From Chryseobacterium sp. (GTDB taxonomy: Bacteria > Bacteroidota > Bacteroidia > Flavobacteriales > Weeksellaceae): a DNA stretch of 64,000 nucleotides. Location: contig NZ_VOXE01000002.1 of NCBI RefSeq assembly GCF_008014695.1, positions 1 to 64,000 on the forward strand. The letters are read 5' to 3'. Both the position numbers and the translations under genes were made by a program. Shown piece by piece: positions 16,898-25,894 of this stretch; position 1 is the stretch's first letter, and each line of letters opens with the position of its first letter. The notes beneath the pieces were generated by a model. That model did not search any database, was not told where the DNA came from, and was given only the letters and a program-made list of their open reading frames with translations.

Positions 16898-17610
16898 TGA
16901 ACGAAACCCATCTCACCCAAATCCGTAACTACCTACTGGATAAAAAACTTCCGATCGATATTTTAATGGAAGTTCAGGATCATTTTGTTTCCCAGATTTC
17001 TGATCTGGAGAAAGATGAGAATCTGAGTTTTGTGGAGGCGTTTTCAAGAACTAAAAGGAGTTGGGACAATGAATTAAAACCTTACTGGAAGGGAGAACTA
17101 AATTTGGAAGATGTTTCAGACTTTATGAGGAAAATGAAAAGACAGATTGAGACCGAAAACTTTTGGACCGCGCTTAAGTATTCGTCAGTTCCATTGATCT
17201 TAATTTTGTTGGCAGCAAATTTCTCAGGCCCTCATTTCTTTATGATATTTACCATTGTTCTTCTTTTGGGAACAATTGGATATGCATTGGTGAATTATGT
17301 AAGAGACTTTCGTCAATTCAGGCTTGCAAAGAAATACGCACCTTATGTATTAACTTTGCACCAGCATTCTGTTTTTATTTTCTTGGTGCTGTTTTCACCG
17401 GTTATTAATATTTTAGGAACCCTGGAAAAATCGCCTGAAAAATATCAGAAGATTCTCTCTTTTTCAGATGGTTTTGGAGAACTCTTTTTCGTAGTAATCA
17501 GTTTATTGATTGTCCTTTTTGGAGTTTTTTATTCACTTTTGTCACAAAAACAATATCTCAGACAGATAGAAAAAGTAAAACCTTTTCTCAAATATCTGAA
17601 AATGTCATGA
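16897..17610 (+). CDS. Multi-pass membrane protein, triplicated family (member 3)
   Basis: 237 residues. The ATG shares its A with the stop codon of member 2 (TAATG). Codons ~8-45 are almost base-identical to member 4, with only three differences in about 110 bp, two of them silent. The TM part (about 95-225) differs strongly in sequence while keeping the same hydrophobic layout. C-terminus 'QIEKVKPFLKYLKMS'. Likely a recent duplicate or gene-converted copy. Confidence 0.75.
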   Translation: MNETHLTQIRNYLLDKKLPIDILMEVQDHFVSQISDLEKDENLSFVEAFSRTKRSWDNELKPYWKGELNLEDVSDFMRKMKRQIETENFWTALKYSSVPLILILLAANFSGPHFFMIFTIVLLLGTIGYALVNYVRDFRQFRLAKKYAPYVLTLHQHSVFIFLVLFSPVINILGTLEKSPEKYQKILSFSDGFGELFFVVISLLIVLFGVFYSLLSQKQYLRQIEKVKPFLKYLKMS

Positions 17611-18332
17611 ATGAAATGCAACTCACCGAAATCCGTAACTACCTTCTGGATAAAAAACTTCCGATCGATATTTTAATGGAAGTTCAGGATCATTTTGTTT
17701 CTCAGATTTCTGATCTGGAGAAAGAGGAGAATCTGAGTTTTGAGGATACATTTGAAAAAGTGAAAAACAGCTGGCAGAATGATCTTAAACTCTATTGGGA
17801 TGGCAGCTTGGATTTAAACGATAAAAGTAGATTCACAAAGAAAATGTACCGGCAGATCAATCTGGGAATTCTGAAGGAAACGATAAAAATTGGTGTATGC
17901 ATTATATTCCTGTTATTGATTTTGGCACAGTTTACCGGTGTATTCGTTTTTAAGTATGTGCTGACATTGGCAGTCGTAGCCCTTACGTTTTTCCCTTTGA
18001 TCAATTATCTGGTGCACCAACAAGATTTTAAACTGGCAAAAAAATACGAAAATTATGTCCTGACTTATTACCAGCAACCTGAGGCCATTTTCGTCAGTTC
18101 ATTCGCGGTCTTACTGCCGAATATTTTTGAGATTTATGATCATTCCGAGGCGGTATATAACGTTTTCCGGTTTAGTTTTTCACCGGTTCAGGGTTTCTCG
18201 CCGTTTCTTTTCTGGAGTGTGTTTTTCTTTTTGATTTTTGGAAATGTGGTGATTTATGTAAACCAGAGAAATTATCTACGACAAATCCATAAAGTAAAAC
18301 CTTTTCTGAGATACCTTACCCCTTCATCTTAA
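17607..18332 (+). CDS. Multi-pass membrane protein, triplicated family (member 4)
   Basis: 241 residues, last gene of the PadR operon, coupled by ATGA to member 3. N-terminus QLTEIRNYLLDKKLPIDIL plus MEVQDHFVSQISDLEKEE as in members 2 and 3, then 'FEKVKNSWQNDLKLYW', then about five TM segments and C-terminal 'QIHKVKPFLRYLTPSS'. The shared cytoplasmic head with a variable membrane body suggests a common partner and different membrane inputs; that is inference. Confidence 0.75.
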   Translation: MNEMQLTEIRNYLLDKKLPIDILMEVQDHFVSQISDLEKEENLSFEDTFEKVKNSWQNDLKLYWDGSLDLNDKSRFTKKMYRQINLGILKETIKIGVCIIFLLLILAQFTGVFVFKYVLTLAVVALTFFPLINYLVHQQDFKLAKKYENYVLTYYQQPEAIFVSSFAVLLPNIFEIYDHSEAVYNVFRFSFSPVQGFSPFLFWSVFFFLIFGNVVIYVNQRNYLRQIHKVKPFLRYLTPSS

Positions 18333-18365
18333 AATTTTTACTTATTTTTAGTAAAAATTTATCAG

Positions 18366-19292
18366 ATGGACCGCAAAGAATTTCTCGCCACCACTTTTTC
18401 AGCCGGTTTGGGTCTGGCATTGGTGCCAAGCTTATTGAGCTGTGTTACTCCAATGAAACGGAGCATGTTTGATCCTTTGACTCTACGTGCAGGAGATCTG
18501 CGAAAAATCCGCGGAAATGTCTCCCGCTACACGAATAAGGGTGGAACGGTAGGAGTTTTTGAAGCCAAAGACGGGTTTCTCATCATCGATTCGCAATTTG
18601 CCGATTCCATTCAGCCCGTGCTGGACGGAATTTCTTCAAAAGGAAAACCGGTTCTTTATCTATGCAATACCCATCACCATGGCGACCATACTTCAGGAAA
18701 TATCGCCTTTAAAGATCAGAATACGAAAGTTGTCGCTCACCAGCGCGTGCCAGAACTGCAGCGGATGGCCGCGGAAAAAAGCAAAAAACTCGCTGAACAG
18801 CGTTATGCAACGGTTCTTTTTGAAAAGGAATACAGAATTGATCTCGGAAATGAAAAAGTGACCGGTTATCATTTCGGAAACGGACACACTTTTGGAGATG
18901 TGATGTACCATTTCGAGAACGACAATGTGGTTCACATGGGCGATCTGATGTTCAACAATATGATTCCCGTGTACCGCACCGCAGACGGATCTGATTCCCG
19001 AAGCTGGATTAAAGTGCTGGAAAAAGCTCAGGCGAAATTTGATGATGACACCGTTTTTATCTTCGGTCATGCGGACAAGCCGGAACTGACGACCGGAAAC
19101 AGAGCCAATCTGAAAGAAATGGCCGGTTTTCTGGAAGCCTCAAATGATTTTATGTTGAAAGCCATCAGCGAAGGAAAATCAACGGAGCAACTGGTGAAAG
19201 AAAATGCTTTTATCCCCGGTTTCGAAAACCGCAACACGCCGGAACGGTTTGCGGGATTTCTGGATGAACTGAGAAAGACACTTCTGGGATAA
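18366..19292 (+). CDS. Metallo-beta-lactamase-fold hydrolase, putative lipoprotein
   Basis: 308 residues. N-terminal signal DRKEFLATTFSAGLGLALVP followed by a lipobox-like LLSC. Zinc motif HxHxDH as THHHGDH (about 102-108), next ligand in GHTFGDVMYHF, an Asp in HMGDLMF, and a final His in FIFGHADKP. This is the B3/quinoprotein-relaxase-type MBL family; beta-lactamase activity cannot be claimed. The signal resembles a Tat signal (RKxFL), but the first Arg of the pair is absent. 33 bp after the PadR operon. Confidence 0.82.
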   Translation: MDRKEFLATTFSAGLGLALVPSLLSCVTPMKRSMFDPLTLRAGDLRKIRGNVSRYTNKGGTVGVFEAKDGFLIIDSQFADSIQPVLDGISSKGKPVLYLCNTHHHGDHTSGNIAFKDQNTKVVAHQRVPELQRMAAEKSKKLAEQRYATVLFEKEYRIDLGNEKVTGYHFGNGHTFGDVMYHFENDNVVHMGDLMFNNMIPVYRTADGSDSRSWIKVLEKAQAKFDDDTVFIFGHADKPELTTGNRANLKEMAGFLEASNDFMLKAISEGKSTEQLVKENAFIPGFENRNTPERFAGFLDELRKTLLG

Positions 19293-19304
19293 CTTTATCG
19301 AAAA

Positions 19305-20330
19305 TTACCTTTTAATTTCTTTTACCGGAACTAAGCCGCCGTTCATATAGTCCAGTTTCATTTCGAAAACTGCATTGGCATCGGAGGCAATCAGGCCGCC
19401 GATAATTCCAAAAAATGCACTTGCAAGCATTACGTCCCCGGTTTTTGCGGTAGTTTTGGCTTTTGCGTTAAGGTAATAATCACCGTCGGCTCTCTTTGTT
19501 GCCTTTACAAACCCATGGTCAAGGTCGGAATAAAGATATGGCGCACCCTGATACACCAACGCATAATAATCTGATTTTTTAAGCTCCTTTTCCTTACCGT
19601 TGATATCGGAGTATATTTTTAATAATTTAAAAGGATCAGCAGCAGCTTTTACATTCGTAATGGGTATTTCCAAAGGCGTTTGCCCTCTGAATTTTTTGAA
19701 ATCACTGTACAGCCCATCCGTTAACTGAGCGGCTGAGTACAGCGGATATTTGTTTTTTTCGATGAGGTCATAGTTTAAGACTTCGCTATAGGTGTATGCT
19801 TCGGGTGCAGTATTCTGTCGGCCGATGTTTCTGGAGATGAAGTCTGCAATCATTTCACTTCCTTTCCGCATCGTGGCTTTGGTAACGTCCATGGAGGAAT
19901 GTACAATAACTGAATCTATTTTGTTAAGAAGCTGGTAATTGCCATCGCCGTCTTTTGAGAAAAGAAAAGCCTGGAAATAGCAGTAGCCTTTTTCACTAAC
20001 AGCTCCCGTTACCTCTGCAAAAGAAAGCTGTTTCAGATAAATGAGCATTTCACCATCGCCGGATCCTGAAGCATTTAAGGAATTGAGTAGATTCTGAAGC
20101 TGAGTGTTGATCGGAACGGTAGGAACAACCCTCGCCTTTGTATTGAAAGCACCTTTCTGCACAATTCCAAGATTGGTGGTATCCACCCTTGCATCTACCA
20201 CTTTTATGGTTTTATATAGACTTTTCACCGCTTTTTTTTCCGGCATTGTTATCTGGAAATCTTCAGTCCTCGCCTGGGAAAAGAGAATGGAGAAGGAAAA
20301 TAAACTAAAAAGGAGGGTTGTTTTTTTCAT
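19305..20330 (-). CDS. Unknown exported protein
   Basis: 341 residues from ATG 20330, chosen because MKKTTLLFSLFSFSILFSQ is a clear signal peptide; a farther ATG at 20489 would run into the terminator of icmF. Mature part begins ARTEDFQITMPEKKAVKSL and includes 'GDGEMLIYLKQLSFAE' and a Gly/Ala-rich hydrophobic segment near residue 305 (ASAFFGIIGGLIASDANAVF). No family recognised. Convergent with the MBL gene, 12 bp apart. Confidence 0.75.
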   Translation of the reverse strand: MKKTTLLFSLFSFSILFSQARTEDFQITMPEKKAVKSLYKTIKVVDARVDTTNLGIVQKGAFNTKARVVPTVPINTQLQNLLNSLNASGSGDGEMLIYLKQLSFAEVTGAVSEKGYCYFQAFLFSKDGDGNYQLLNKIDSVIVHSSMDVTKATMRKGSEMIADFISRNIGRQNTAPEAYTYSEVLNYDLIEKNKYPLYSAAQLTDGLYSDFKKFRGQTPLEIPITNVKAAADPFKLLKIYSDINGKEKELKKSDYYALVYQGAPYLYSDLDHGFVKATKRADGDYYLNAKAKTTAKTGDVMLASAFFGIIGGLIASDANAVFEMKLDYMNGGLVPVKEIKR

Positions 20331-20372
20331 CGCTGTTGTTTTTTTAAAGATATATAATTTCCGACTAATAAA

Positions 20373-20405
20373 AAACCGTGTCGGAATGAGATTCTGACAC
20401 GGTTT
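20373..20405 (-). terminator. Terminator after icmF
   Basis: AAACCGTGTC pairs perfectly with GACACGGTTT, extended inward by GGAAT/ATTCT, with a T run on the minus strand. Confidence 0.82.
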
Positions 20406-20430
20406 GTATTTAAGATTAATCGTTTTTAAA

Positions 20431-23400
20431 TTACATATTCCTTCTGTACATTCCGCCCACTTCAAATAATGCGTTGGTAATCTGCCCAAGCGAACAGTAT
20501 TTCACCGCATCCATCATCAGTTCAAAAAGGTTGGCCTGATTGATCGCGCCGTGCTGAAGATCTTCGAGTGCTTTCTGCGTATTTGAGGCATTTGCACTCT
20601 GGTAATTTTCAAGATTTTTGATCTGTAGCTGCTTTTCCTCTTCCGTAGAGCGGATGACTTCTCCGGGCAAGACTGTTGGTGAACCGTCTTTCCCAAGGAA
20701 AGTGTTCACGCCGATGATCGGATATTCTCCCGTGTGTTTCAGCCATTCATAATGCATGGATTCTTCCTGAATTTTAGAACGCTGATACATCGTTTCCATT
20801 GCTCCGAGAACGCCGCCTCTTTCCGTAATTCGGTCGAATTCCGTATAAACGGCCTGTTCCACCAAATCAGTGAGTTCTTCGATGATGAATGAACCCTGCA
20901 GCGGATTTTCATTTTTAGCCAGACCGAGTTCTTTATTGATGATGAGCTGAATCGCCATCGCACGTCTTACCGATTCTTCAGTCGGTGTTGTAATGGCTTC
21001 GTCATAAGCATTGGTGTGAAGCGAGTTACAGTTGTCGTAAATCGCATACAGTGCCTGAAGGGTTGTTCTAATGTCGTTAAAATCGATTTCCTGTGCGTGA
21101 AGCGAACGTCCGGAAGTCTGGATGTGATATTTCAGCATCTGGCTTCTTTCGTTGGCCTGGTATTTTTCACGCATGGCTTTTGCCCATATTCTTCGTGCCA
21201 CACGACCGATCACCGCATATTCCGGATCGATGCCGTTGGAGAAAAAGAAGGAAAGGTTTGGAGCAAACTCATTGATGTCCATTCCTCTGGAAAGGTAATA
21301 TTCCACATACGTAAACCCGTTTGCGAGAGTAAACGCCAGTTGGGAGATCGGGTTTGCGCCGGCTTCGGCAATATGGTATCCTGAAATGGATACCGAATAG
21401 AAATTTCTTACTTTCTGATCGATGAAATACTGCTGCACATCGCCCATGAGTCTCAAGGCAAATTCAGTGGAGAAAATACAGGTGTTCTGCGCCTGATCTT
21501 CTTTTAAAATATCGGCCTGTACGGTTCCGCGCACGGTCGCAATGGTTTCCATTTTAATTTTTTCATACGCGGCTGCGTCCAAAACTTCATCACCCGTTAA
21601 TCCGAGTAACTTCAGTCCCAAACCGTTATTGGATGGAGGAAGGTCGCCGCTGTAAGTCGGGCGTTTCAGTCCCTGATCATCAAATTTTTGTTTTAAAGCA
21701 GCTTCTACTTTATCCCAAAGATTGTTTTCTTCAATAAATTTCTCGCAGTTCTGGTCAATGGCTGCATTCATGAAAAATGCGAGCAGCATCGGAGCAGGAC
21801 CATTAATCGTCATGGAAACGGAAGTCATGGCATTCACAAGATCGAAACCTGAATACAGTTTTTTCGCATCATCCAAAGTCGCGATGGAAACCCCCGCATT
21901 CCCGATTTTACCGAAAATATCGGGCGGAAAAGCAGGATCCTGGCCGTAAAGCGTTACGGAATCGAAAGCCGTGGAAAGTCTTTTCGCATCCATGTCTGCC
22001 GAAACATAATGAAATCTGCGGTTGGTTCTTTCGGGGCCGCCTTCGCCTGCAAACATCCTCGTTGGGTCTTCCCCGGTTCTTTTGAACGGATAAATTCCCG
22101 CAGTAAAAGGAAATGCGCCCGGAACGTTTTCCTGGCCTTTCCAGCGGATGAGGTCGCCCCAGTCCTGAAATTTCGGCAAAGCGATTTTCGGGATTTTCAA
22201 ATGGGACAGGGTTTCGGATTTGGTCTCTACCTTAATCTCTTTTCCACGAACGAGATAGGTATAAATATCTGCATCGTGCTTCAGTTTGAAGTCGTGCCAT
22301 CCGTTCAGGAAATACGTATTTTCCTGAGAAAGTTCTTTTTTTGTTTTCTGAAAGACCTTTTCGATCTTTTCCTGACAGTGCTCATCGCCTTCAAGGGCAA
22401 ATTTGGCACCGTCGAGCTGGTACATTTTTCTTGCAACCAAAGCCTGTTCCACGACATGTTTGTCGTAAGAACGGTTGATTTCGACAATTTCAGAAAGGTA
22501 ACGAACCCTTTTCGGCGGAATGATTGTGGTTTCCTCGGAAACGTTCTGTTCTTCGTATTCACTCAGATTTAACCCTTCAAATTTAGAATTGACTTTTTTA
22601 ATGAGTTCATTATATAATTCTGTAGTTCCCCAGTCGTTAAACTGGCTCGCTTTTGTGGAGTACACCGGCATTTCGTCTAAACTTTTTTCGAAAAGCACAT
22701 GATTTCTCTGGAACTGTTTTTTTACGGCCTGAAGTGCATCCAGTGCGCCTCTTTTGTCCGACTTGTTTAAAGCTACCAGATCTGCATAATCCAGCATGTC
22801 AATTTTTTCCAGCTGCGTGGAAGCGCCGTACTCAGGAGTCATGACATACATCGAAACATCAGCGATATCGGTAATTTCCGAGCCCGACTGTCCGATTCCG
22901 GAAGTTTCCAGAACGATGACATCAGGTTTGGCAATTTTTAAAATATTCAAAGCGGAATGAATGTGCGGCGAAACCGAAACATTGTTCTCACGAGTCGCCA
23001 TCGAACGCATATACACGCGAGGATCGTTGATCGAGTTCATCCGGATCCGGTCGCCCAAAAGCGCACCGCCCGTTTTCTTTTTGGAAGGGTCGATGGAAAT
23101 GATCGCGATCTTTTTTTCAGGGTTTGAACGCAGGAATCTTCTTACTAACTCATCAGTAAGAGAAGATTTTCCCGCACCGCCGGTTCCGGTAATCCCGATA
23201 ATCGGAATCGTGGAATCTTTTGCGCGTTCCTGGATGGCTTTTACCAGATCGGCTTTCTCTTCAGAAAAATTTTCTACAGCAGAAATCACTTCAGCAAGGG
23301 ATTTTGAATCTTCGAAACTGATTTTATCCAGATCTTCCACCTGAATATCTCTTCCTGTGGGATAATCGGATTTCTGTACCAGATCGTCGATCATGCCCTG

Positions 23401-23793
23401 CAATCCAAGTTCGCGGCCGTCATCCGGCGAATAAATTCTCGTTACGCCATAATCCATCAGATCTTTGATTTCTTCCGGCAGAATTACGCCGCCACCGCCG
23501 CCAAAAATCTTGATATGGGAAGCGTTTTTTTCCTTTAATAAATCGCAGATGTATTTGAAATATTCGTTGTGACCGCCCTGGTAAGAAGTCAGCGCGATGG
23601 CATTTGCATCTTCCTGAACGGCACAGTTTACGACTTCTTCCGCAGATTTGTCGTGGCCGAGGTGAATGACTTCAACACCGGTTGCCTGAATTACCCGGCG
23701 CATGATATTGATGGCAGCATCATGTCCGTCGAAGAGCGCAGCGGCAGTAACGATTCTGATTTTGTTTTTTGGAGAATATTTTTGGGTTTCCAT
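20431..23793 (-). CDS. icmF: Fused acyl-CoA mutase (isobutyryl-CoA mutase type, IcmF)
   Basis: 1120 residues from ATG 23793; upstream in-frame codons to 24045 overlap another gene and lie across a -7 element, so they are excluded. Order: B12-binding domain (about 10-140, [20 protein letters not shown]), G-protein chaperone domain (about 190-450, Walker [21 protein letters not shown]), then the mutase TIM barrel (about 560-1100, [52 protein letters not shown]). This B12 / G-protein / mutase fusion defines IcmF. It interconverts isobutyryl- and butyryl-CoA (or related branched acyl-CoAs) with adenosylcobalamin. Substrate choice is not settled by sequence. Stand-alone gene. Confidence 0.92.
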   Translation of the reverse strand: METQKYSPKNKIRIVTAAALFDGHDAAINIMRRVIQATGVEVIHLGHDKSAEEVVNCAVQEDANAIALTSYQGGHNEYFKYICDLLKEKNASHIKIFGGGGGVILPEEIKDLMDYGVTRIYSPDDGRELGLQGMIDDLVQKSDYPTGRDIQVEDLDKISFEDSKSLAEVISAVENFSEEKADLVKAIQERAKDSTIPIIGITGTGGAGKSSLTDELVRRFLRSNPEKKIAIISIDPSKKKTGGALLGDRIRMNSINDPRVYMRSMATRENNVSVSPHIHSALNILKIAKPDVIVLETSGIGQSGSEITDIADVSMYVMTPEYGASTQLEKIDMLDYADLVALNKSDKRGALDALQAVKKQFQRNHVLFEKSLDEMPVYSTKASQFNDWGTTELYNELIKKVNSKFEGLNLSEYEEQNVSEETTIIPPKRVRYLSEIVEINRSYDKHVVEQALVARKMYQLDGAKFALEGDEHCQEKIEKVFQKTKKELSQENTYFLNGWHDFKLKHDADIYTYLVRGKEIKVETKSETLSHLKIPKIALPKFQDWGDLIRWKGQENVPGAFPFTAGIYPFKRTGEDPTRMFAGEGGPERTNRRFHYVSADMDAKRLSTAFDSVTLYGQDPAFPPDIFGKIGNAGVSIATLDDAKKLYSGFDLVNAMTSVSMTINGPAPMLLAFFMNAAIDQNCEKFIEENNLWDKVEAALKQKFDDQGLKRPTYSGDLPPSNNGLGLKLLGLTGDEVLDAAAYEKIKMETIATVRGTVQADILKEDQAQNTCIFSTEFALRLMGDVQQYFIDQKVRNFYSVSISGYHIAEAGANPISQLAFTLANGFTYVEYYLSRGMDINEFAPNLSFFFSNGIDPEYAVIGRVARRIWAKAMREKYQANERSQMLKYHIQTSGRSLHAQEIDFNDIRTTLQALYAIYDNCNSLHTNAYDEAITTPTEESVRRAMAIQLIINKELGLAKNENPLQGSFIIEELTDLVEQAVYTEFDRITERGGVLGAMETMYQRSKIQEESMHYEWLKHTGEYPIIGVNTFLGKDGSPTVLPGEVIRSTEEEKQLQIKNLENYQSANASNTQKALEDLQHGAINQANLFELMMDAVKYCSLGQITNALFEVGGMYRRNM

Positions 23794-23813
23794 AGATGAA
23801 TTTTCGATGTCCC

Positions 23814-23821
23814 CAAAGATA
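23814..23821 (-). promoter_or_regulatory. -7 element TATCTTTG of icmF
   Basis: TATCTTTG on the minus strand, 20 bp upstream of the ATG at 23793; it supports that start. No TTG at -33 spacing. Confidence 0.55.
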
Positions 23822-23849
23822 GGAAAATTTGGAATTTCGGGAAAAGAAA

Positions 23850-23872
23850 ACCCTTTCTGGTTGTGAAAGGGT
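23850..23872 (-). terminator. Terminator after the small lipoprotein gene
   Basis: ACCCTTTC pairs with GAAAGGGT around a 7-nt loop; T-rich on the minus strand. Confidence 0.7.
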
Positions 23873-23881
23873 CGCAGAAAG

Positions 23882-24271
23882 CTATTGTTTGGTAAGCGTC
23901 CAGGTGCCGGAAGCGTTTCCTTGCGTCCAATTTCCCGAGTAAGTATTGTTGGAAGAATTAAGATTTCCGAGAAGCTTGAACCCGGTAGCAGGCGAGGGAC
24001 TGCCGTTGAATGAGGCTCCAATAAGACCGTCGTAATACATTTCATCAGAGTTACTGATGCTCGAGTGTTTCGTAATGGTGACGTTGTCGCTTTTTGAAAC
24101 TTCTATCTTCAGCGATCCACTGTCGTTGCCTGCAAAACTGCCAAGATAAGTTCCTTTGTAAGGCGAAATGTAATTTTCTTCTGCTTTCCGGTCCCAATAA
24201 TTGTCCATGACCTGTTCACAGGAAATGAGCGGAACCAATGCCAACAGGAAAAAAAGGTTTTTAATTTTCAT
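23882..24271 (-). CDS. Small lipoprotein, unknown function
   Basis: 129 residues with signal [18 protein letters not shown], a good lipobox. The mature part is rich in Gly, Ser, Asn and aromatic residues ('[19 protein letters not shown]', '[18 protein letters not shown]') and looks like an antiparallel beta-sandwich or lipocalin-like strand set. No family recognised. Own -7 element at 24285-24292 and terminator downstream. Confidence 0.72.
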   Translation of the reverse strand: MKIKNLFFLLALVPLISCEQVMDNYWDRKAEENYISPYKGTYLGSFAGNDSGSLKIEVSKSDNVTITKHSSISNSDEMYYDGLIGASFNGSPSPATGFKLLGNLNSSNNTYSGNWTQGNASGTWTLTKQ

Positions 24272-24284
24272 CGGATCATTTTTT

Positions 24285-24292
24285 CAAATATA
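24285..24292 (-). promoter_or_regulatory. -7 element TATATTTG of the small lipoprotein gene
   Basis: TATATTTG on the minus strand, 13 bp before the ATG at 24271. Confidence 0.45.
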
Positions 24293-24321
24293 ATAAAAAA
24301 GGAATTTCATTTTAAAATAAT

Positions 24322-24329
24322 TATTTTTG
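24322..24329 (+). promoter_or_regulatory. -7 element TATTTTTG of the small membrane protein gene
   Basis: TATTTTTG, 14 bp before the ATG at 24344; no -33 match. Confidence 0.45.
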
Positions 24330-24343
24330 CGGAAACCTATTTT

Positions 24344-24676
24344 ATGCAGCGCGCCATCATTTATTCTCTAGCCGGAACCATCGTGAGTTTTCTTCTGAAT
24401 TATTTTCTTTTGGGAAGTCAGGGATGGGAACTCGATCTTTACTACGGTTTTGCCTTTGGATCGGCTTGGGGAATGGCTTATTTTCTGGATGATATAAGAT
24501 TTACGCTGCCTCAGAAACTCGGGATTTCCTTTCTCGGAATGGGGCTTCTGATTGTAATTGGAGTACTTTTGTTTGATCTTGAGAAAGCGGTGCCGTCTGT
24601 CATTAAATTTTCAATGGTTTTTGTGGCTTATTATCTTATTGCCAGTTTCCGCAGCTCCAAATCGTTAAGAAATTAG
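24344..24676 (+). CDS. Small four-TM membrane protein, unknown
   Basis: 110 residues with about four hydrophobic segments (7-25, 33-50, 57-78, 84-102). Acidic and aromatic residues sit in the loops ('GWELDLYYGFAFGSAWGM', 'YFLDDIRFTLPQKL'). No family recognised. Single gene between the lipoprotein and the ribosomal operon, with its own -7 element 14 bp upstream of the ATG. Confidence 0.7.
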   Translation: MQRAIIYSLAGTIVSFLLNYFLLGSQGWELDLYYGFAFGSAWGMAYFLDDIRFTLPQKLGISFLGMGLLIVIGVLLFDLEKAVPSVIKFSMVFVAYYLIASFRSSKSLRN

Positions 24677-24793
24677 GAAATTTGCGGACCCAACCAGCCT
24701 CGAAAAACGCTCCCTGAATGTGGAATAAAATCAACATATTCAAATCCTTAGCATAATCTTTACGAAAACATTTCCAGTTCCGAAAAAAATATT

Positions 24794-24840
24794 TACCTTT
24801 GCACACCCTATTTGGGGAAAATAATGTTTAATCGTTAAAC
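24794..24840 (+). promoter_or_regulatory. rplM promoter and leader hairpin
   Basis: The -7 element TACCTTTG is at 24794-24801. The ~45-nt leader ends in a perfect hairpin GTTTAA-TCG-TTAAAC (24826-24840), 8 bp before the GTG start, where it could affect ribosome access. Confidence 0.5.
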
Positions 24841-24848
24841 GAAAAAGT

Positions 24849-25304
24849 GTGAATACATTAAGTTACAAAACCGTTTCAGCTAACAAAGCTACCGCTAATA
24901 AAGAATGGGTTGTGGTAGACGCTGAAGGACAACCGTTAGGAAGAATCGCTTCCAAGGTTGCAAAGATTTTGAGAGGTAAGCACAAAACGAATTTTACGCC
25001 CCACGCAGATTGTGGAGATAACGTAATCGTTTTGAATGCTGGGAAAGTAACCCTTTCCGGGAACAAGTGGGCTGACAAGACTTACATTTGGCATACTGGT
25101 TATCCAGGTGGTCAAAAGTCGATGACTGCGCTTGAACTTCAGAAAAAAGATTCTTTAAAAGTTTTGGAAAAATCCGTAAAAGGAATGCTTCCTAAAACCA
25201 AACTGGGATCCCAACTGTTTACGAACCTTTATTTATATGAAGGAACGGAGCACAAACATGAAGCTCAGCAGCCAAAAGTCATTAATATTAACGAATTCAA
25301 ATAA
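24849..25304 (+). CDS. rplM: 50S ribosomal protein L13
   Basis: 151 residues, starting at GTG 24849 (protein [20 protein letters not shown]). Conserved L13 motifs: [37 protein letters not shown] and GMLPKTKLG. First gene of rplM-rpsI(-rpsB). The start is GTG and a small hairpin lies just before it, features often linked to translational control of ribosomal operons. Confidence 0.96.
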   Translation: MNTLSYKTVSANKATANKEWVVVDAEGQPLGRIASKVAKILRGKHKTNFTPHADCGDNVIVLNAGKVTLSGNKWADKTYIWHTGYPGGQKSMTALELQKKDSLKVLEKSVKGMLPKTKLGSQLFTNLYLYEGTEHKHEAQQPKVININEFK

Positions 25305-25309
25305 TTAAT

Positions 25310-25696
25310 ATGTCAATAGTTCATAAAATCGGAAGAAGAAAAACTGCTGTTGCAAGAATCTACATGAAACCTGGTTCAGGAATCATTACGATCAACAAAA
25401 AGGATTCTAAAGACTACTTCGGTACTGACGTTTTGGTTTACAAATTGAATCAGCCGTTTTTGTTAACAGAAACTGTGGGTCAGTATGACGTTACAGTGAA
25501 TGTTTTTGGAGGCGGAATTACTGGTCAGGCTGAAGCCATCAGACTAGGTCTTTCAAGAGCATTGTGTGAAATCAACGAAGAGTTCAGATTATTGCTTAAA
25601 CCACACGGATTGCTTACAAGAGATGCAAGAATGGTGGAAAGAAAGAAACCAGGTCAGAAAAAAGCGAGAAAGAGATTCCAGTTCTCAAAACGTTAA
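25310..25696 (+). CDS. rpsI: 30S ribosomal protein S9
   Basis: 128 residues, 5 bp after rplM as usual. Conserved [18 protein letters not shown] at the N-terminus and the C-terminal tail [16 protein letters not shown], whose final Lys-Arg reaches the P-site tRNA. Followed by a 198-bp gap before rpsB. Confidence 0.97.
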   Translation: MSIVHKIGRRKTAVARIYMKPGSGIITINKKDSKDYFGTDVLVYKLNQPFLLTETVGQYDVTVNVFGGGITGQAEAIRLGLSRALCEINEEFRLLLKPHGLLTRDARMVERKKPGQKKARKRFQFSKR

Positions 25697-25755
25697 GAAT
25701 TGCTATGAGCTGTATGCAATATGCATTAGGCTTATACTCAAACAAATTATTAATT

Positions 25756-25794
25756 CGCTTGAAAGCTTAAGGCGTATCGCTTAAAGCTTAAAGC
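25756..25794 (+). repeat. Imperfect tandem repeat in rpsI-rpsB gap
   Basis: CGCTTGAAAGCTTAAGGC (25756-25773) and CGCTTAAAGCTTAAAGC (25778-25794) form a 22-bp period direct repeat, each with an internal AGCTTAA/TTAAGCT-type palindrome. It may be a remnant of a dispersed intergenic repeat. Confidence 0.5.
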
Positions 25795-25807
25795 ACCTAA
25801 ATGCCCC

Positions 25808-25844
25808 CTTTAGTTTAGCACCCAAACTATTCTCCCATCTAAAG
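25808..25844 (+). promoter_or_regulatory. Possible rpsB leader with alternative pairings
   Basis: TAGTTT (25811-25816) can pair with AAACTA (25824-25829). The overlapping CTTTAG (25808-25813) can pair with CTAAAG (25839-25844). The two stems exclude each other. The segment ends 50 bp before rpsB. Speculative. Confidence 0.3.
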
Positions 25845-25894
25845 AAAAGTTGATTGCGAAAAAGCGGCACGTAAACTAAAAACAAAAAAGCGAC

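Noticed and set aside
18332-18360. AAATTTTTAC / GTAAAAATTT hairpin as terminator of the PadR operon
   Set aside because: All-A/T stem without a T tail; it may be part of the promoter of the MBL gene. Not called.
18366-18445. Tat signal on the MBL-fold protein
   Set aside because: The motif is DRKEFL with only one Arg; a lipobox LLSC follows. A Sec lipoprotein is as likely, so Tat export is not claimed.
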